64,000 nucleotides of DNA from Nonomuraea thailandensis (GTDB lineage Bacteria; Actinomycetota; Actinomycetes; Streptosporangiales; Streptosporangiaceae), in assembly GCF_024172165.1 (NCBI RefSeq), contig NZ_JAMZEB010000002.1, positions 10,576,501 through 10,640,500 of the forward strand. The letters run 5' to 3'. Numbering within the stretch: the first letter of the stretch is position 1; each line of letters opens with the position of its first letter. Shown in pieces: positions 8,555 to 16,880 of this stretch. The position numbers and the translations under genes were made by a program. The notes under the pieces are model-generated. The model searched no databases. It was not told the origin of the DNA and saw nothing but the letters and a program-made list of their open reading frames with translations.

Positions 8555-9188
8555 TGCGGGTGGTGTTGTTGACGTGAGCGCGCGCCACCCGCGCCGCCGT
8601 CTCGGCGTCCTTGGCCGCGATGGCCGCGACCAGCTCGCGGTGCTGGGTGTTGACCACCTCGTCGTCGGCCGGGGTGAAGACCACGGGCTGGTTGAAGTTC
8701 CAGTAGTTGACCTTCGTGCGCCGGTAGAACTGGACGACCAGCGAGTTGCCCGCCCCGTCGGTGATGATCTCGTGGAACTCGTTGTTCAGCTCGTTGAGCT
8801 TCGGCCGCGAGATCCCCGGCACCTCCATCTGCTCGATGAGCTCCTCCAGCCGCGCCAGCCGCTCGCCGTCGAGCCGCTCGGCCGCGAGGTAGGCGGCGTG
8901 GGCCTCGATGCCGGCCCGCGCCTCGATGATCTCCAGGATCTCCTCCGGCGCGTGGTCGCGCACGAACCAGCCCTTGCGCTGGACGACCAGCCCCTCCTGG
9001 CGCAGCCGCAGCAGCGCCTCGCGCACCGGCGTGCGGCTCACCTGCAGCCAGTCGGCGAGCTCCTCCTCGACCAGGCGGTGGTTGGGCCGGAACTCGGCGG
9101 CCAGGATGGCGTCACGCAGCCGCTCGTGCACGACGTCGGCCATGAACTCCGCGGTGCGGCGGCTCTTGCGCTCGGGCATTGCGGCCAT
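8526..9188 (-). CDS. GntR-family regulator, FadR/FCD subfamily
   Basis: 220 aa. The N-terminal winged helix includes VVHERLRDAILAAEFRPNHR and ELADWLQVSRTPVREALLRL. The C-terminal FCD domain keeps histidines expected for metal or ligand binding (NNEFHEII, NTQHREL, RAHVNNT). The start is ATG with AGGAG upstream. FCD regulators usually repress uptake and catabolic genes until a carboxylate or amino-acid-like ligand binds. A 22-bp perfect palindrome lies 21 bp upstream, and its core recurs in front of the GGCT-like gene, so this is the probable regulator of the 4624-8554 operon and of itself. Confidence 0.92.
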   Translation of the reverse strand: MAAMPERKSRRTAEFMADVVHERLRDAILAAEFRPNHRLVEEELADWLQVSRTPVREALLRLRQEGLVVQRKGWFVRDHAPEEILEIIEARAGIEAHAAYLAAERLDGERLARLEELIEQMEVPGISRPKLNELNNEFHEIITDGAGNSLVVQFYRRTKVNYWNFNQPVVFTPADDEVVNTQHRELVAAIAAKDAETAARVARAHVNNTTRIIVAALGLG

Positions 9189-9208
9189 GGTGCTCCTATG
9201 ATGGGGTC

Positions 9209-9230
9209 ACACTCCTGTATACAGGAGTGT
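9209..9230. promoter_or_regulatory. 22-bp perfect palindrome, GntR autoregulatory operator
   Basis: The two 11-bp arms read ACACTCCTGTA and its exact complement TACAGGAGTGT, centred on CTGTATACAG. It lies between the divergent GntR and TetR genes, 21 bp from the GntR start. The core is identical to the site at 4567-4576. Confidence 0.75.
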
Positions 9231-9342
9231 ACACAATGTCGTGAGTGCTCCATAAGTGATCTTGATGAGCGATAATGATCTTGTGCGGGCCCTGACCGCA
9301 GCCGGGGCTCGCACGCCCGCCACAGGTAGGCTTGCGTCCATC

Positions 9343-9921
9343 ATGGAGACCACGGTGGGGCTGCGGGAACGCAAGAAGGCCGAGACCCGTCAGGCCGTGC
9401 ACGAGGCGGCCTTGCGGCTCGTGGTCGAGCACGGCCTCGACGCCGTCACCGTCGAGGCGATCGCCGACGCCGCCAACATCTCGCGGCGCACGTTCTCCAA
9501 CTACTTCTCCGGCAAGGAGGACGCGCTCCTGTACGGCGAGGAGCAGCGCATCCGGGCGCTGGTGGAGCAGCTGCGCGCCCAGCCGGAAGGGCTGACGGCC
9601 TGGCAGGCCCTGCGGCGATCGATCGACGACGTGCAGCGGGAGCTGCAGGAGCCAGAGCGCGAATGGGCGCTGCGCACCCGCCTCGCCAAGCGCCACCCCT
9701 CGCTGCTGGCCCGCCAGCTCGCCAACCACGCGGCCCTGGAGCGCGACCTCGTCGAGGCGGTCGGCGACCGGCCCACCACGGTGCCGCCCCGGGTGCTGGC
9801 CGCGGCCTTCCTGGTGGCGCTGCGGGTGGCCGCGCACCTGTGGGCGGAGGAGCGGGAGGCGCGCACGCTGCGCGAGGTCATGAGCGAGACGCTCGACCAG
9901 ATGGCCCAGCAGTTCACCTGA
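9343..9921 (+). CDS. TetR-family transcriptional regulator
   Basis: 192 aa from ATG 9343, chosen because METTVGLRERKKAETRQAV is the usual TetR beginning; an in-frame ATG at 9265 or the start at 9256 would add residues unlike the family. The helix-turn-helix is LDAVTVEAIADAANISRRTF followed by SNYFSGKEDALL. The C-terminal ligand domain is of unknown specificity. A direct repeat of GATCTTG (9258-9264 and 9277-9283, 19 bp apart) lies upstream and could belong to its promoter. No obvious target gene is adjacent other than the divergent GntR block. Confidence 0.85.
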   Translation: METTVGLRERKKAETRQAVHEAALRLVVEHGLDAVTVEAIADAANISRRTFSNYFSGKEDALLYGEEQRIRALVEQLRAQPEGLTAWQALRRSIDDVQRELQEPEREWALRTRLAKRHPSLLARQLANHAALERDLVEAVGDRPTTVPPRVLAAAFLVALRVAAHLWAEEREARTLREVMSETLDQMAQQFT

Positions 9922-9935
9922 CCGGGCAAGGGTGA

Positions 9936-9964
9936 GGGGCGCGGCGACCTGCTCGCCGCGCCCC
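9936..9964. terminator. Bidirectional hairpin terminator
   Basis: A perfect 12-bp stem, GGGGCGCGGCGA, with a CCTGC loop. It lies 14 bp after the TetR stop and 14 bp after the end of the convergent glycosidase gene. Confidence 0.8.
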
Positions 9965-9978
9965 CCGGAGTCCTCCGG

Positions 9979-11613
9979 CTAGGCGGGGATGGTCCACTGC
10001 TGCGGGAACAGGCCGTTGCAGTCGTAGATCTGCAGCTTCGTGCCGTTGGCGGTGGCGCCCTGGGGCGCGTCGAGACAGCGGCCCGACTGCGGGTTGAACA
10101 GGGAGCCGTCCGAGCGGTGCGTCCACTTCTGGGCGCCGCTGCCGTTGCACTCCCAGAGCTGCACCTCGGTGTGGTTGGCGGTGCCCTGCGCGTCCACGTC
10201 CAGGCACTTGCCGAAGGCGCGCAGGCTGCCCTCAGGGTGCCGCGACCAGCGCTGGCCGGTGGCCACGCCGCAGTCCCAGAGCTGGGCGGCGTTGCCGTTG
10301 GCGTTGGTGTTGGTGTCGACGTCCAGGCACTTGCCGCCGGGGCCGGTGATGCGCACCGCCTTGGCGGGCAGCGTGCCGAGGCCGTACCTGACCTGGCACT
10401 GGTTGCCCGTCAGGCGGGTCGCGGTCAGGTAGAGGAAGTCGGTGCCGTTCGCCGACGGCACGACGGGGGAGCTGTAGCCGGGGCAGGAGGGCTCGCCGGG
10501 GTTGTAGCCGCCGGTCGGCGAGGTGAGCGCGGGCGCCTCGATCTCGGTCCACTCGCCGGCGCCCAGGTTGGTGTTGGCGAATATCACCTGGCCCGACTCG
10601 CCCAGCACGGTCTTGTCGCCGGTCGGCCCCGCCACGACGCGCTGGCCCGACAACAGCAGCGTGCCGTTCGGGCCGCCGCCCGGCAGCCAGGCCACGTACG
10701 GGGTGTGCAGCAGCTCCCGCTGGTCCGCGGTGCGCACGAGGGTGCCGGCTCCGGTGCCCCAGTTGAGGCCGTTGGAGCTGGTCTTGACGTACACCTCGCA
10801 CGCGTGGTCGGCGTCCGTGGCGTCCCTGCACAGCTCGTACGCCATCAGGAACGTGCCGTTCGGCAGCCCTGTCACGATCGACATGCCGGGCCTGGCCAGA
10901 TTGTCGGCGGGGAAGGCCACGTCCAGGGTCATCGTGGCGCTCCAGGACCGGCCGCCGTCGGTGGAGGTGTAGTGGCCGATGACCTGGTTGTTCGTGGCGC
11001 TGTTCGCGGGCCGTTCGTCGGAGATGAAGCAGGCCAGCGTGTTGTCCGGGGCGAGCAGGAACCACGGCTCCCAGATGCCGTGCCCGATCGTGTCGGGCAG
11101 GCCGCTGGTCTGCGTGCAGTTGGACAGGTACGTCCACGTCACGCCGTGGTCGGTGCTCCTGAACACCTCGACCTTCTGCGCCGTGTAGTCGCCGTCCACC
11201 CAGGCGGTCCCGGCCGCCAGGATGTCGCCCTGGTTCAGGCCGTTGGCCGTGCGCGGCACCTCGTACAGGACGGGCGCCCCGATGCCCCAGCCCGGGGTGT
11301 GGGAGGTGACGGTGGAGATCGGGCCGGCCGACCAGGTGCGGCCGCCGTCGGTGCTGCGGTGGATCGGGAACGAGGCGGGCGCGTTGTGGCCGCGCCTGGC
11401 GTACGTGGCGAGCATCGTCTCGTTCGCCGAGCCGTCGTGGTCGAGCCTGATCGCCCTCGGGTAACTGGCGTCACCCTGGGGGAACGCGGACAGGTCGGGC
11501 GAGTAGAGCACCTGGCCGGCGGGGGCCGCGGAAGCGGGGCCGGCCAGTGCTCCGAGGCAGGTGGCGATGAGGGCTAACGCGGTCACGAGCCGCGCGGGGG
11601 GTGTCAGCCGCAC
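9979..11613 (-). CDS. Secreted BNR/sialidase-fold glycosidase (GH93-like) with ricin-type lectin domain
   Basis: 544 aa. The first 29 residues are a signal peptide ending GPASAAPA. The catalytic part shows repeated Asp-boxes (STDGGRTWS, STDHGVTWT, STDGGRSWS) of a beta-propeller glycosidase. SYPRAIRLDHDGS and the overall layout recall GH93 exo-arabinanases more than GH33 sialidases, but this is tentative. The last 130 residues form a ricin B-type beta-trefoil with three QxW-like repeats (GQRW, AQKW, PQQW), a carbohydrate-binding module. The start is GTG with AAAGGAGA upstream, overlapping the GH2 stop region 12 bp away. As the last gene of the CUT1 operon it would release sugars outside the cell for import. 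Confidence 0.82.
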   Translation of the reverse strand: MRLTPPARLVTALALIATCLGALAGPASAAPAGQVLYSPDLSAFPQGDASYPRAIRLDHDGSANETMLATYARRGHNAPASFPIHRSTDGGRTWSAGPISTVTSHTPGWGIGAPVLYEVPRTANGLNQGDILAAGTAWVDGDYTAQKVEVFRSTDHGVTWTYLSNCTQTSGLPDTIGHGIWEPWFLLAPDNTLACFISDERPANSATNNQVIGHYTSTDGGRSWSATMTLDVAFPADNLARPGMSIVTGLPNGTFLMAYELCRDATDADHACEVYVKTSSNGLNWGTGAGTLVRTADQRELLHTPYVAWLPGGGPNGTLLLSGQRVVAGPTGDKTVLGESGQVIFANTNLGAGEWTEIEAPALTSPTGGYNPGEPSCPGYSSPVVPSANGTDFLYLTATRLTGNQCQVRYGLGTLPAKAVRITGPGGKCLDVDTNTNANGNAAQLWDCGVATGQRWSRHPEGSLRAFGKCLDVDAQGTANHTEVQLWECNGSGAQKWTHRSDGSLFNPQSGRCLDAPQGATANGTKLQIYDCNGLFPQQWTIPA

Positions 11614-11625
11614 TACTGGTCTCCT

Positions 11626-13641
11626 TTAGCGGTTGTCTCCGATGACGAAGCCGGTGAAGGTGTCGACGTCCACGGCGGAGCGGGCCACGACCGCGCCGTC
11701 GCTGATGAGGGCGAGGTGCAGGCGCCCGCTGGTCCAGCCGTCCGGCAGCTCGGCGCGCACCTCGGCGGCGGCGCTGAGCAGGAACGGCTTGGCCTCGATC
11801 CACGGGCCCCGCGCCCCGGGGGACGCGGGCGCCGCGCCGAAGACCGGGGTCCAGGCGGTGTGCAGGTGGCCGTTGACCGGCGCGCCGCCGTGGTGCGAGA
11901 CGCGTACGGGCACGCTCACCTCGCGCGACTCGCTGAGCAGGTCACGGCCGGGCGCGACGGGCACGACGTCGAGCACCAGCGTCGTGGTGGCGTTCACGTC
12001 GGCCGGGTCCACCCCGGCCAGGTCCTTGGCGCGGCGTTCGAAGTCGAGCAGGCCGGCCATCTCGTGCTCGATGTCGTACAGCTCGGTGTAGACGTAACCG
12101 GCCACGCGGTCGTGGCGGCGCAGCTCCTGGGTCTGCCAGCGAAGCTGCCAGCCGCGCTCGACGGAGGTGAAGCCGGTGCCGTACTCGCTGTTGAGATTGG
12201 GCAGGCCGCGCAGCGGCTGGCCGGGGCTGCCGGCGAGCTTCTTGCGCACCACGAAGTCGGGGCCGAGCTTGACGGGGAAGTCATCCTGCTCGCCGTTCAG
12301 CAGGGCGGCGACCGTCCTGCCCCAGGAGGCCGCGGACTCGTCGTAGTAGTGCCAGTCGAGCAGGTCGGTCTTGACGTGCGTCCAGCCGGAGTTGTCGACG
12401 GCGGGCCTGCTCGCGTCGAGCGCCTTGAGCAGGTCGTACGCCTGCGCCGTCGCCGCCTGCTTGGCCGGGTCGCCGGGGATGTCCCAGTCGAGGCCCCACT
12501 CCTCGTTGTACAGGCCCCAGATGACGATCGCGGGCGAGTTGCCGTCGCGCTCGACCATGGGCGCGATCTGCTCCTCGAACGCCGCCACCGAGTCGGCGGA
12601 GAAGCGGCCGGTCGCGGCCGGCTCGGCCCACACCAGCATGCCGAGCACGTCGGCGTGGTGGACGAAGCGCGGGTCCTCCAGCTTGAGGTGCTTACGCACC
12701 AGGTTGTAGCCGGCCTTCGCGGCCAGCTCGATGTCGCGGCGCAGCGCGGCGTCGTCGGGCGGGGTGATGCCGGTCAGCGGCCAGTACCCCTGGTCGAGCA
12801 CGCCGCGGACGAACAGGCGGCTGCCGTTGAGGTACAGGTCCTCGCCGATCACCTCGATGCGGCGCAGCCCGGTGTAGGCGGCGACGGTGTCGGTGCCGTC
12901 GGCCGAGGCCAGCGTGGCGTCCACGTGGTAGAGGTGCGGGTCCTCCGGCGACCACAGGCGCGGCTCGGCGACCGGGATCACGGCCTCGGCCAGGCCGTTC
13001 ACGACCGGCACTTCGACGCTCAGATCCGTGCCGCGCAGGCTCAGCACGAGCGTGGCCTCAGCGGTCCCGCCGACCCGGGCCTCCACTTCGATGGCGTCGA
13101 GCCCGTCCGAGGGGCGCAGCTTCAGCCCCGCCAGGTACGTCGCGGGCCTGGCCTCCAGCCAGACGCTCTGCCAGATGCCCGAGGAGGGCGTGAAGCAGAC
13201 GCCGTCGAAGTCGTCGCGCGGGATGCTGCGCTGCTTGCCGTGCGCGAGCTCGCGCTTGTCCAGCGGCGCCGAGACCCGTACCACGACCTCCTGCTCGCCC
13301 TGGGAGCGGAGCGCGTCGGTGATGTCGGCCTCGAACGGCGTGTACCCGCCCCGGTGGCTGACCACCTCGACGTCGTTCACCCACACGGTGGCCTCGTGGT
13401 GCACGGCGCCGAACTGGATCACGACCCGCTGCCCGCGCCATCCGGCGGGGACGGTGAACGTGCGGCGGTACCAGGCCACGGGCAGCCAGTGGGCCTCGAT
13501 GCCCGACGCGGGGGTCTCCCAGGCGAAGGGCACGGTGATGGTCCGGTCGTAGCCCTGCTCGGTGTCGGCCCGGAAGCCCCAGTCGCCGTTCAGGCTCGAC
13601 CAGGAGTGTGACCGGTCGAAGTGGGGGCGGGGGTACTCCAT
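11626..13641 (-). CDS. Glycoside hydrolase family 2 protein (beta-galactosidase/glucuronidase type)
   Basis: 671 aa from ATG 13641, chosen for the GAAAGAGAG ribosome site; ATG 13656 is possible. The N-terminal jelly-roll (SLNGDWGF, WYRRTFTVPAGWRGQRV) and immunoglobulin-like domains precede a TIM barrel. Glu380 in YNEEWGL fits the acid/base and Glu486 in NSEYGTG the nucleophile. There is no signal peptide, so it acts in the cytoplasm on imported oligosaccharides. The anomeric sugar cannot be set from sequence; GH2 includes galactosidases, glucuronidases and arabinosidase-like enzymes. It lies 23 bp downstream of the permease stop and just before the secreted glycosidase. Confidence 0.88.
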   Translation of the reverse strand: MEYPRPHFDRSHSWSSLNGDWGFRADTEQGYDRTITVPFAWETPASGIEAHWLPVAWYRRTFTVPAGWRGQRVVIQFGAVHHEATVWVNDVEVVSHRGGYTPFEADITDALRSQGEQEVVVRVSAPLDKRELAHGKQRSIPRDDFDGVCFTPSSGIWQSVWLEARPATYLAGLKLRPSDGLDAIEVEARVGGTAEATLVLSLRGTDLSVEVPVVNGLAEAVIPVAEPRLWSPEDPHLYHVDATLASADGTDTVAAYTGLRRIEVIGEDLYLNGSRLFVRGVLDQGYWPLTGITPPDDAALRRDIELAAKAGYNLVRKHLKLEDPRFVHHADVLGMLVWAEPAATGRFSADSVAAFEEQIAPMVERDGNSPAIVIWGLYNEEWGLDWDIPGDPAKQAATAQAYDLLKALDASRPAVDNSGWTHVKTDLLDWHYYDESAASWGRTVAALLNGEQDDFPVKLGPDFVVRKKLAGSPGQPLRGLPNLNSEYGTGFTSVERGWQLRWQTQELRRHDRVAGYVYTELYDIEHEMAGLLDFERRAKDLAGVDPADVNATTTLVLDVVPVAPGRDLLSESREVSVPVRVSHHGGAPVNGHLHTAWTPVFGAAPASPGARGPWIEAKPFLLSAAAEVRAELPDGWTSGRLHLALISDGAVVARSAVDVDTFTGFVIGDNR

Positions 13642-13664
13642 GTCGCTCTCTTTCATGATCCGGG

Positions 13665-14507
13665 TCAGCCCTTGACGCTGCCCGCGAGGATGCCGTTGAT
13701 GAAGTGGCGCTGCAGCAGTACGAAGATCACCAACAGCGGCAGCATGGCGATGCTCCCGGCGGCCAGCAGCTCGCCCCACACGGTGGCGAAGTCGGCGCCG
13801 ATGCGGTTGCCGGTGACGTTCTGGGCCAGCGTGGACAGCACCACCTGGAGGGTCTGGTGCGCGGTGTCGTTGACGGCGACGACCGGCCAGACGAAGTCGT
13901 TGTAGATGTTCATGGTGGTCAGCACGGCCAGCGCGGCCAGGCCCGGCCGGATGACCGGCAGCACGACCTTGTAGAAGATGCCGAACTCGCCGGCCCCGTC
14001 CACCCGCCCGGCGTCGATCAGCTCGTTCGGGATGGCGGCGATCGTCTGCCGCATCCAGAAGATGCTGAACGCGTCGACGCTGCCCGGCAGGATCAGCGCC
14101 TGGTAGGTGTTCACCCAGCGGAGCGCGCTCATCTCCAGCAACAGCGGGATGATCAGCACCAGCGTCGGCAGCATCAGCGTCAGCAGCACGACGCCGAAGA
14201 GCAGATTCTTGAAAGGGAAGTCGTACTTGGCGAAGGCGTAGCCGGCCAGCGGGCAGAAGACCATCGTCATCCCGCCCTTGACCAGCAGCACGATCGCCGT
14301 GTTCAGGAACCCGGTGCCGATCGGCACGTCGGCGAACATCGCCCGGTAGTTGTCCAGCGTCAGCTCGCCGATCGACAGCGGGCTGGCGATGATCTCGGCC
14401 GCCGGCTTGAGCGAGGAGCTGACCGCCCACCAGATCGGGGAGAGGAACACGATCGCGAGCAGGGCCAGCAGCACGTACTGCCCGATCCCGGGCCTGTTCT
14501 GGCTCAT
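13665..14507 (-). CDS. CUT1 carbohydrate ABC permease, MalG type
   Basis: 280 aa with six predicted helices. It begins MSQNRPGIGQYVLLALLAIV; the ATG overlaps the stop of the upstream permease in an ATGA. The EAA loop is present as PNELIDAGRVDGAGEFGIFYKVVLP (interrupted from its usual EAA to IDAGRVDG), the ATPase-contact motif of MalG-like proteins. It pairs with the 14504-15376 protein to form the pore of an oligosaccharide importer. No ATPase gene is present in the locus, so a shared MsiK-type ATPase encoded elsewhere is expected, as in other actinomycetes. Confidence 0.93.
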   Translation of the reverse strand: MSQNRPGIGQYVLLALLAIVFLSPIWWAVSSSLKPAAEIIASPLSIGELTLDNYRAMFADVPIGTGFLNTAIVLLVKGGMTMVFCPLAGYAFAKYDFPFKNLLFGVVLLTLMLPTLVLIIPLLLEMSALRWVNTYQALILPGSVDAFSIFWMRQTIAAIPNELIDAGRVDGAGEFGIFYKVVLPVIRPGLAALAVLTTMNIYNDFVWPVVAVNDTAHQTLQVVLSTLAQNVTGNRIGADFATVWGELLAAGSIAMLPLLVIFVLLQRHFINGILAGSVKG

Positions 14508-15376
14508 GACACCTCGTCCTTCGGGCGCAGCATCCTGACGGAGACCAGCGACAGGCCGAAGACCAGCAGGACCAGCAGGAACGAGTTCGCGGCGCCGGTG
14601 CCCAGGTCGGAGGCGGTGATGTGGTCGTAGAGGTAGAGCCCCGCGGTGGTGGTGGAGCCGTACGGGCCGCCCTCGGTGACCACGAACGGCTCGGCGAACA
14701 TCTGGAAGACGGCCAGCGTCTGGATGACCACGAGGAACGCCATGCTCCGGCGCACCAGCGGCACGGTGATCGACCAGAACTGGCGCCAGCGGGAGGCGCC
14801 GTCGAGCGAGGCGGCCTCGTACACGCCGCCGGGGACGGCCTGCAGGCCGGCGAGCAGGATGATGATCGCGAACCCGGTGGTCTTCCACAGGAACAGCAGC
14901 GCCAGCGTGGGCTTGGACCACGCGGTGGAGGTCAGCCAGCCCACGTCGGGCAGGCCCACCAGGTTGAGCAGGTAGTTGATCAGGCCGTGGTCCTGGTCGA
15001 ACACCACGATCCACACCTGCGCCATGGCCACCAGCGGCGTCACGAACGGCGCGATGAACGCCACCCGGAAGAACCCGCGCAGCCGCAGTTTGGCGTTGGC
15101 CAGCAGCACCGCGCCGCCCAGCCCGGCCACGATCTGGATCGGCACGACGAGCAGCCACATGACCGCGCTGTTGCCCAGCGAGGACCAGAATTCCGGGCTG
15201 GTCAGCAGGTACAGGTAGTTGTCGAGGCCGACCCAGCGGGCCTCGCTCCCGCCCCGCCAGCGCATGAAGCTGAGCTGCAGCGCGTAGATCAGCGGGTAGA
15301 GCCCGAACGCGCCGAAGACCACGAAGAACGGGGCGATGAACAGGTACGGCGTCAGCCGTACGGAGCGCAGCCTCAT
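14504..15376 (-). CDS. CUT1 carbohydrate ABC permease, MalF type
   Basis: 290 aa. It starts MRLRSVRLTPYLFIAPFFVV and has six predicted helices with the coupling loop VYEAASLDGASRWRQFWSIT. The start overlaps the binding protein stop by four bases and its own stop overlaps the next permease start, so translation is coupled along the operon. With the MalG-type partner it imports the sugar released by the secreted glycosidase, by inference from gene order. Confidence 0.93.
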   Translation of the reverse strand: MRLRSVRLTPYLFIAPFFVVFGAFGLYPLIYALQLSFMRWRGGSEARWVGLDNYLYLLTSPEFWSSLGNSAVMWLLVVPIQIVAGLGGAVLLANAKLRLRGFFRVAFIAPFVTPLVAMAQVWIVVFDQDHGLINYLLNLVGLPDVGWLTSTAWSKPTLALLFLWKTTGFAIIILLAGLQAVPGGVYEAASLDGASRWRQFWSITVPLVRRSMAFLVVIQTLAVFQMFAEPFVVTEGGPYGSTTTAGLYLYDHITASDLGTGAANSFLLVLLVFGLSLVSVRMLRPKDEVS

Positions 15377-16743
15377 GAGCGGTCGATCAGGTTCTTCTGA
15401 ATCTTCGCGGCCGACTCGCTGATCACTTGGTCAGGGGACATCTTGCCTTCCATCAGGCGTTGCATGTTGTTGCCGAGGTAGTCCACGGACTGCGCCCACC
15501 ACCACGGGATCGGCGCGGCGGCCGGGATGCTCGCGCCCGCCTCGACGGCGACCTTCCACAGGTCCTGGCCGCCGAGCGCCTCGATCGGCTTGAACAGCGG
15601 CTTGGCCGGGTCGGCGGCCGGGGTGTAGCTGGGGATCGAGGTGGACAGGCCGCCGGGGTAGACGTCGTTGGGGCCGTACACGGCGGTGTAGCCGGGCTCC
15701 TTGAAGCACAGGAACTCGTACAGCAGCCAGGCCAGCTCCGGGTTCTTGGCCTTGGCGGGGATGATGAAGCTGCTGCCGCCCATGGCGCCGCTGCGCGCGC
15801 CGCCCGGCGTCCAGGCGGGCAGCGGCGCCGCGCGCCACTTGCCCTTGGTGTTCTTGAGGAGCTGCTGCGGCGCGAACGACCACCAGATCGCCCATGGCAC
15901 GAACACCTGCTGGCCGTTGTCGAGCGTGTTGACGTCGGCCTGCTCCAGGTAGGGGGCGTGGGTGACGAGACCGTCCTTGACCGCGGTCTGGATCCAGGTG
16001 AAGATCCGCCGGTACTCCTCGGATTCGAGCCGCAGTCTGCCCTGGGCGTCGGTGAGGCTCGTGCCCTGCTGGTTCGCCAGCATCTCCAGCCAGAGCTGGC
16101 TGAGGAACGGGGTCTTCTCCAGGTGGATGGGCCTGGTCTTCGGGTCCTTCTCCTTGATCGTCCGGGAGGCGGCGAGCAGGTCGTCGTACGTGGCCAGGCT
16201 CGCCGGGTCGACGCCGGCGCTCTCCAGGACGTCCTCCCGGTACCAGAGCAGGCCCGGGTCCAGGTCCCACGGGACGCCGTAGATCTTGCCGTCCACGGTG
16301 TTCACCGACAGCTTGTACGCCGAGGTCTGCTCCTTGTACGGCGCGATCAGGTCGGTCAGGTCGAACAGGTGCTCCGCCTGCCCGCCGATCTTGGCGTCGT
16401 CCCAGAAGCTGCCGTCGGGCACGTCGGTGCCGCTGATCAGCGTGTTGGCCAGCTTGGCGTCGATGTCCACGGCCTGGTGGTCGACCTTGACGTTCGGGTA
16501 CGCCTGGCGGAACTTGGCGATCGCGGCGTCGAACACCTTGAACAGGTCCCCCGACCGGTTCCAGATCGTGATCTCGCCCTTGGCGGCGGAGCCGGACGCG
16601 GAGGGCGCGGCCAGGCTGCTCGGCTGGGCGCTCGTGCCGCCCGGAGCCGCGCACGCGGCGGCCAGTGACCCGGTGGCGGCGAGCGTGCCGATGCCGAGGG
16701 CTCCCTTGAGGAAGCCGCGGCGGCCAATGGGGGATGTAGTCAT
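15373..16743 (-). CDS. Extracellular sugar-binding lipoprotein (SBP family 1)
   Basis: 456 aa from ATG 16743, which has GAGGAG upstream; a longer in-frame extension lacks a signal and is rejected. The N-terminus combines a Tat-like GRRGFLKG motif with a lipobox ending LAAAC, so it is probably exported folded and lipid-anchored. The body (ITIWNRSGDLFKVFDAAIAK, YGVPWDLDPGLLWYREDVLE, AWLLYEFLCF) is typical of CUT1 binding proteins for oligosaccharides. It is the first gene of a five-gene operon (binding protein, two permeases, GH2, secreted glycosidase) that faces a LacI gene across a 137-bp gap with twin operators. Confidence 0.93.
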   Translation of the reverse strand: MTTSPIGRRGFLKGALGIGTLAATGSLAAACAAPGGTSAQPSSLAAPSASGSAAKGEITIWNRSGDLFKVFDAAIAKFRQAYPNVKVDHQAVDIDAKLANTLISGTDVPDGSFWDDAKIGGQAEHLFDLTDLIAPYKEQTSAYKLSVNTVDGKIYGVPWDLDPGLLWYREDVLESAGVDPASLATYDDLLAASRTIKEKDPKTRPIHLEKTPFLSQLWLEMLANQQGTSLTDAQGRLRLESEEYRRIFTWIQTAVKDGLVTHAPYLEQADVNTLDNGQQVFVPWAIWWSFAPQQLLKNTKGKWRAAPLPAWTPGGARSGAMGGSSFIIPAKAKNPELAWLLYEFLCFKEPGYTAVYGPNDVYPGGLSTSIPSYTPAADPAKPLFKPIEALGGQDLWKVAVEAGASIPAAAPIPWWWAQSVDYLGNNMQRLMEGKMSPDQVISESAAKIQKNLIDRS

Positions 16744-16783
16744 CTTCGACTCCTCGCCGGACGGGGAAGGGGGTTGTGAAGGC

Positions 16784-16830
16784 TCTGCAACGATGCAGAC
16801 ATAATGCATACTCGTCTGCAACGATGCAAG
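16784..16830. promoter_or_regulatory. Twin LacI-type operators TCTGCAACGATGCA
   Basis: The 14-mer TCTGCAACGATGCA occurs at 16784-16797 and again at 16815-16828, with starts 31 bp apart, about three helical turns on one face of the DNA. The first copy is a perfect 6-bp inverted repeat (TCTGCA ACGA TGCAGA). Both lie in the gap between the divergent binding protein and LacI genes. Confidence 0.75.
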
Positions 16831-16880
16831 AGCAGGTTTAGGATCTTCCCAAGAACGGCGCCCGGAGGTATAGGAGACGC

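Noticed and set aside
11716..13611. A long plus-strand frame opposite the GH2 gene
   Set aside because: Antisense shadow with repetitive composition; no recognisable domain.
13656..14430. In-frame N-terminal extension of the GH2 gene
   Set aside because: Extension is out of frame with the real permease coding there and looks like shadow sequence; GAAAGAGAG before 13641 marks the start.
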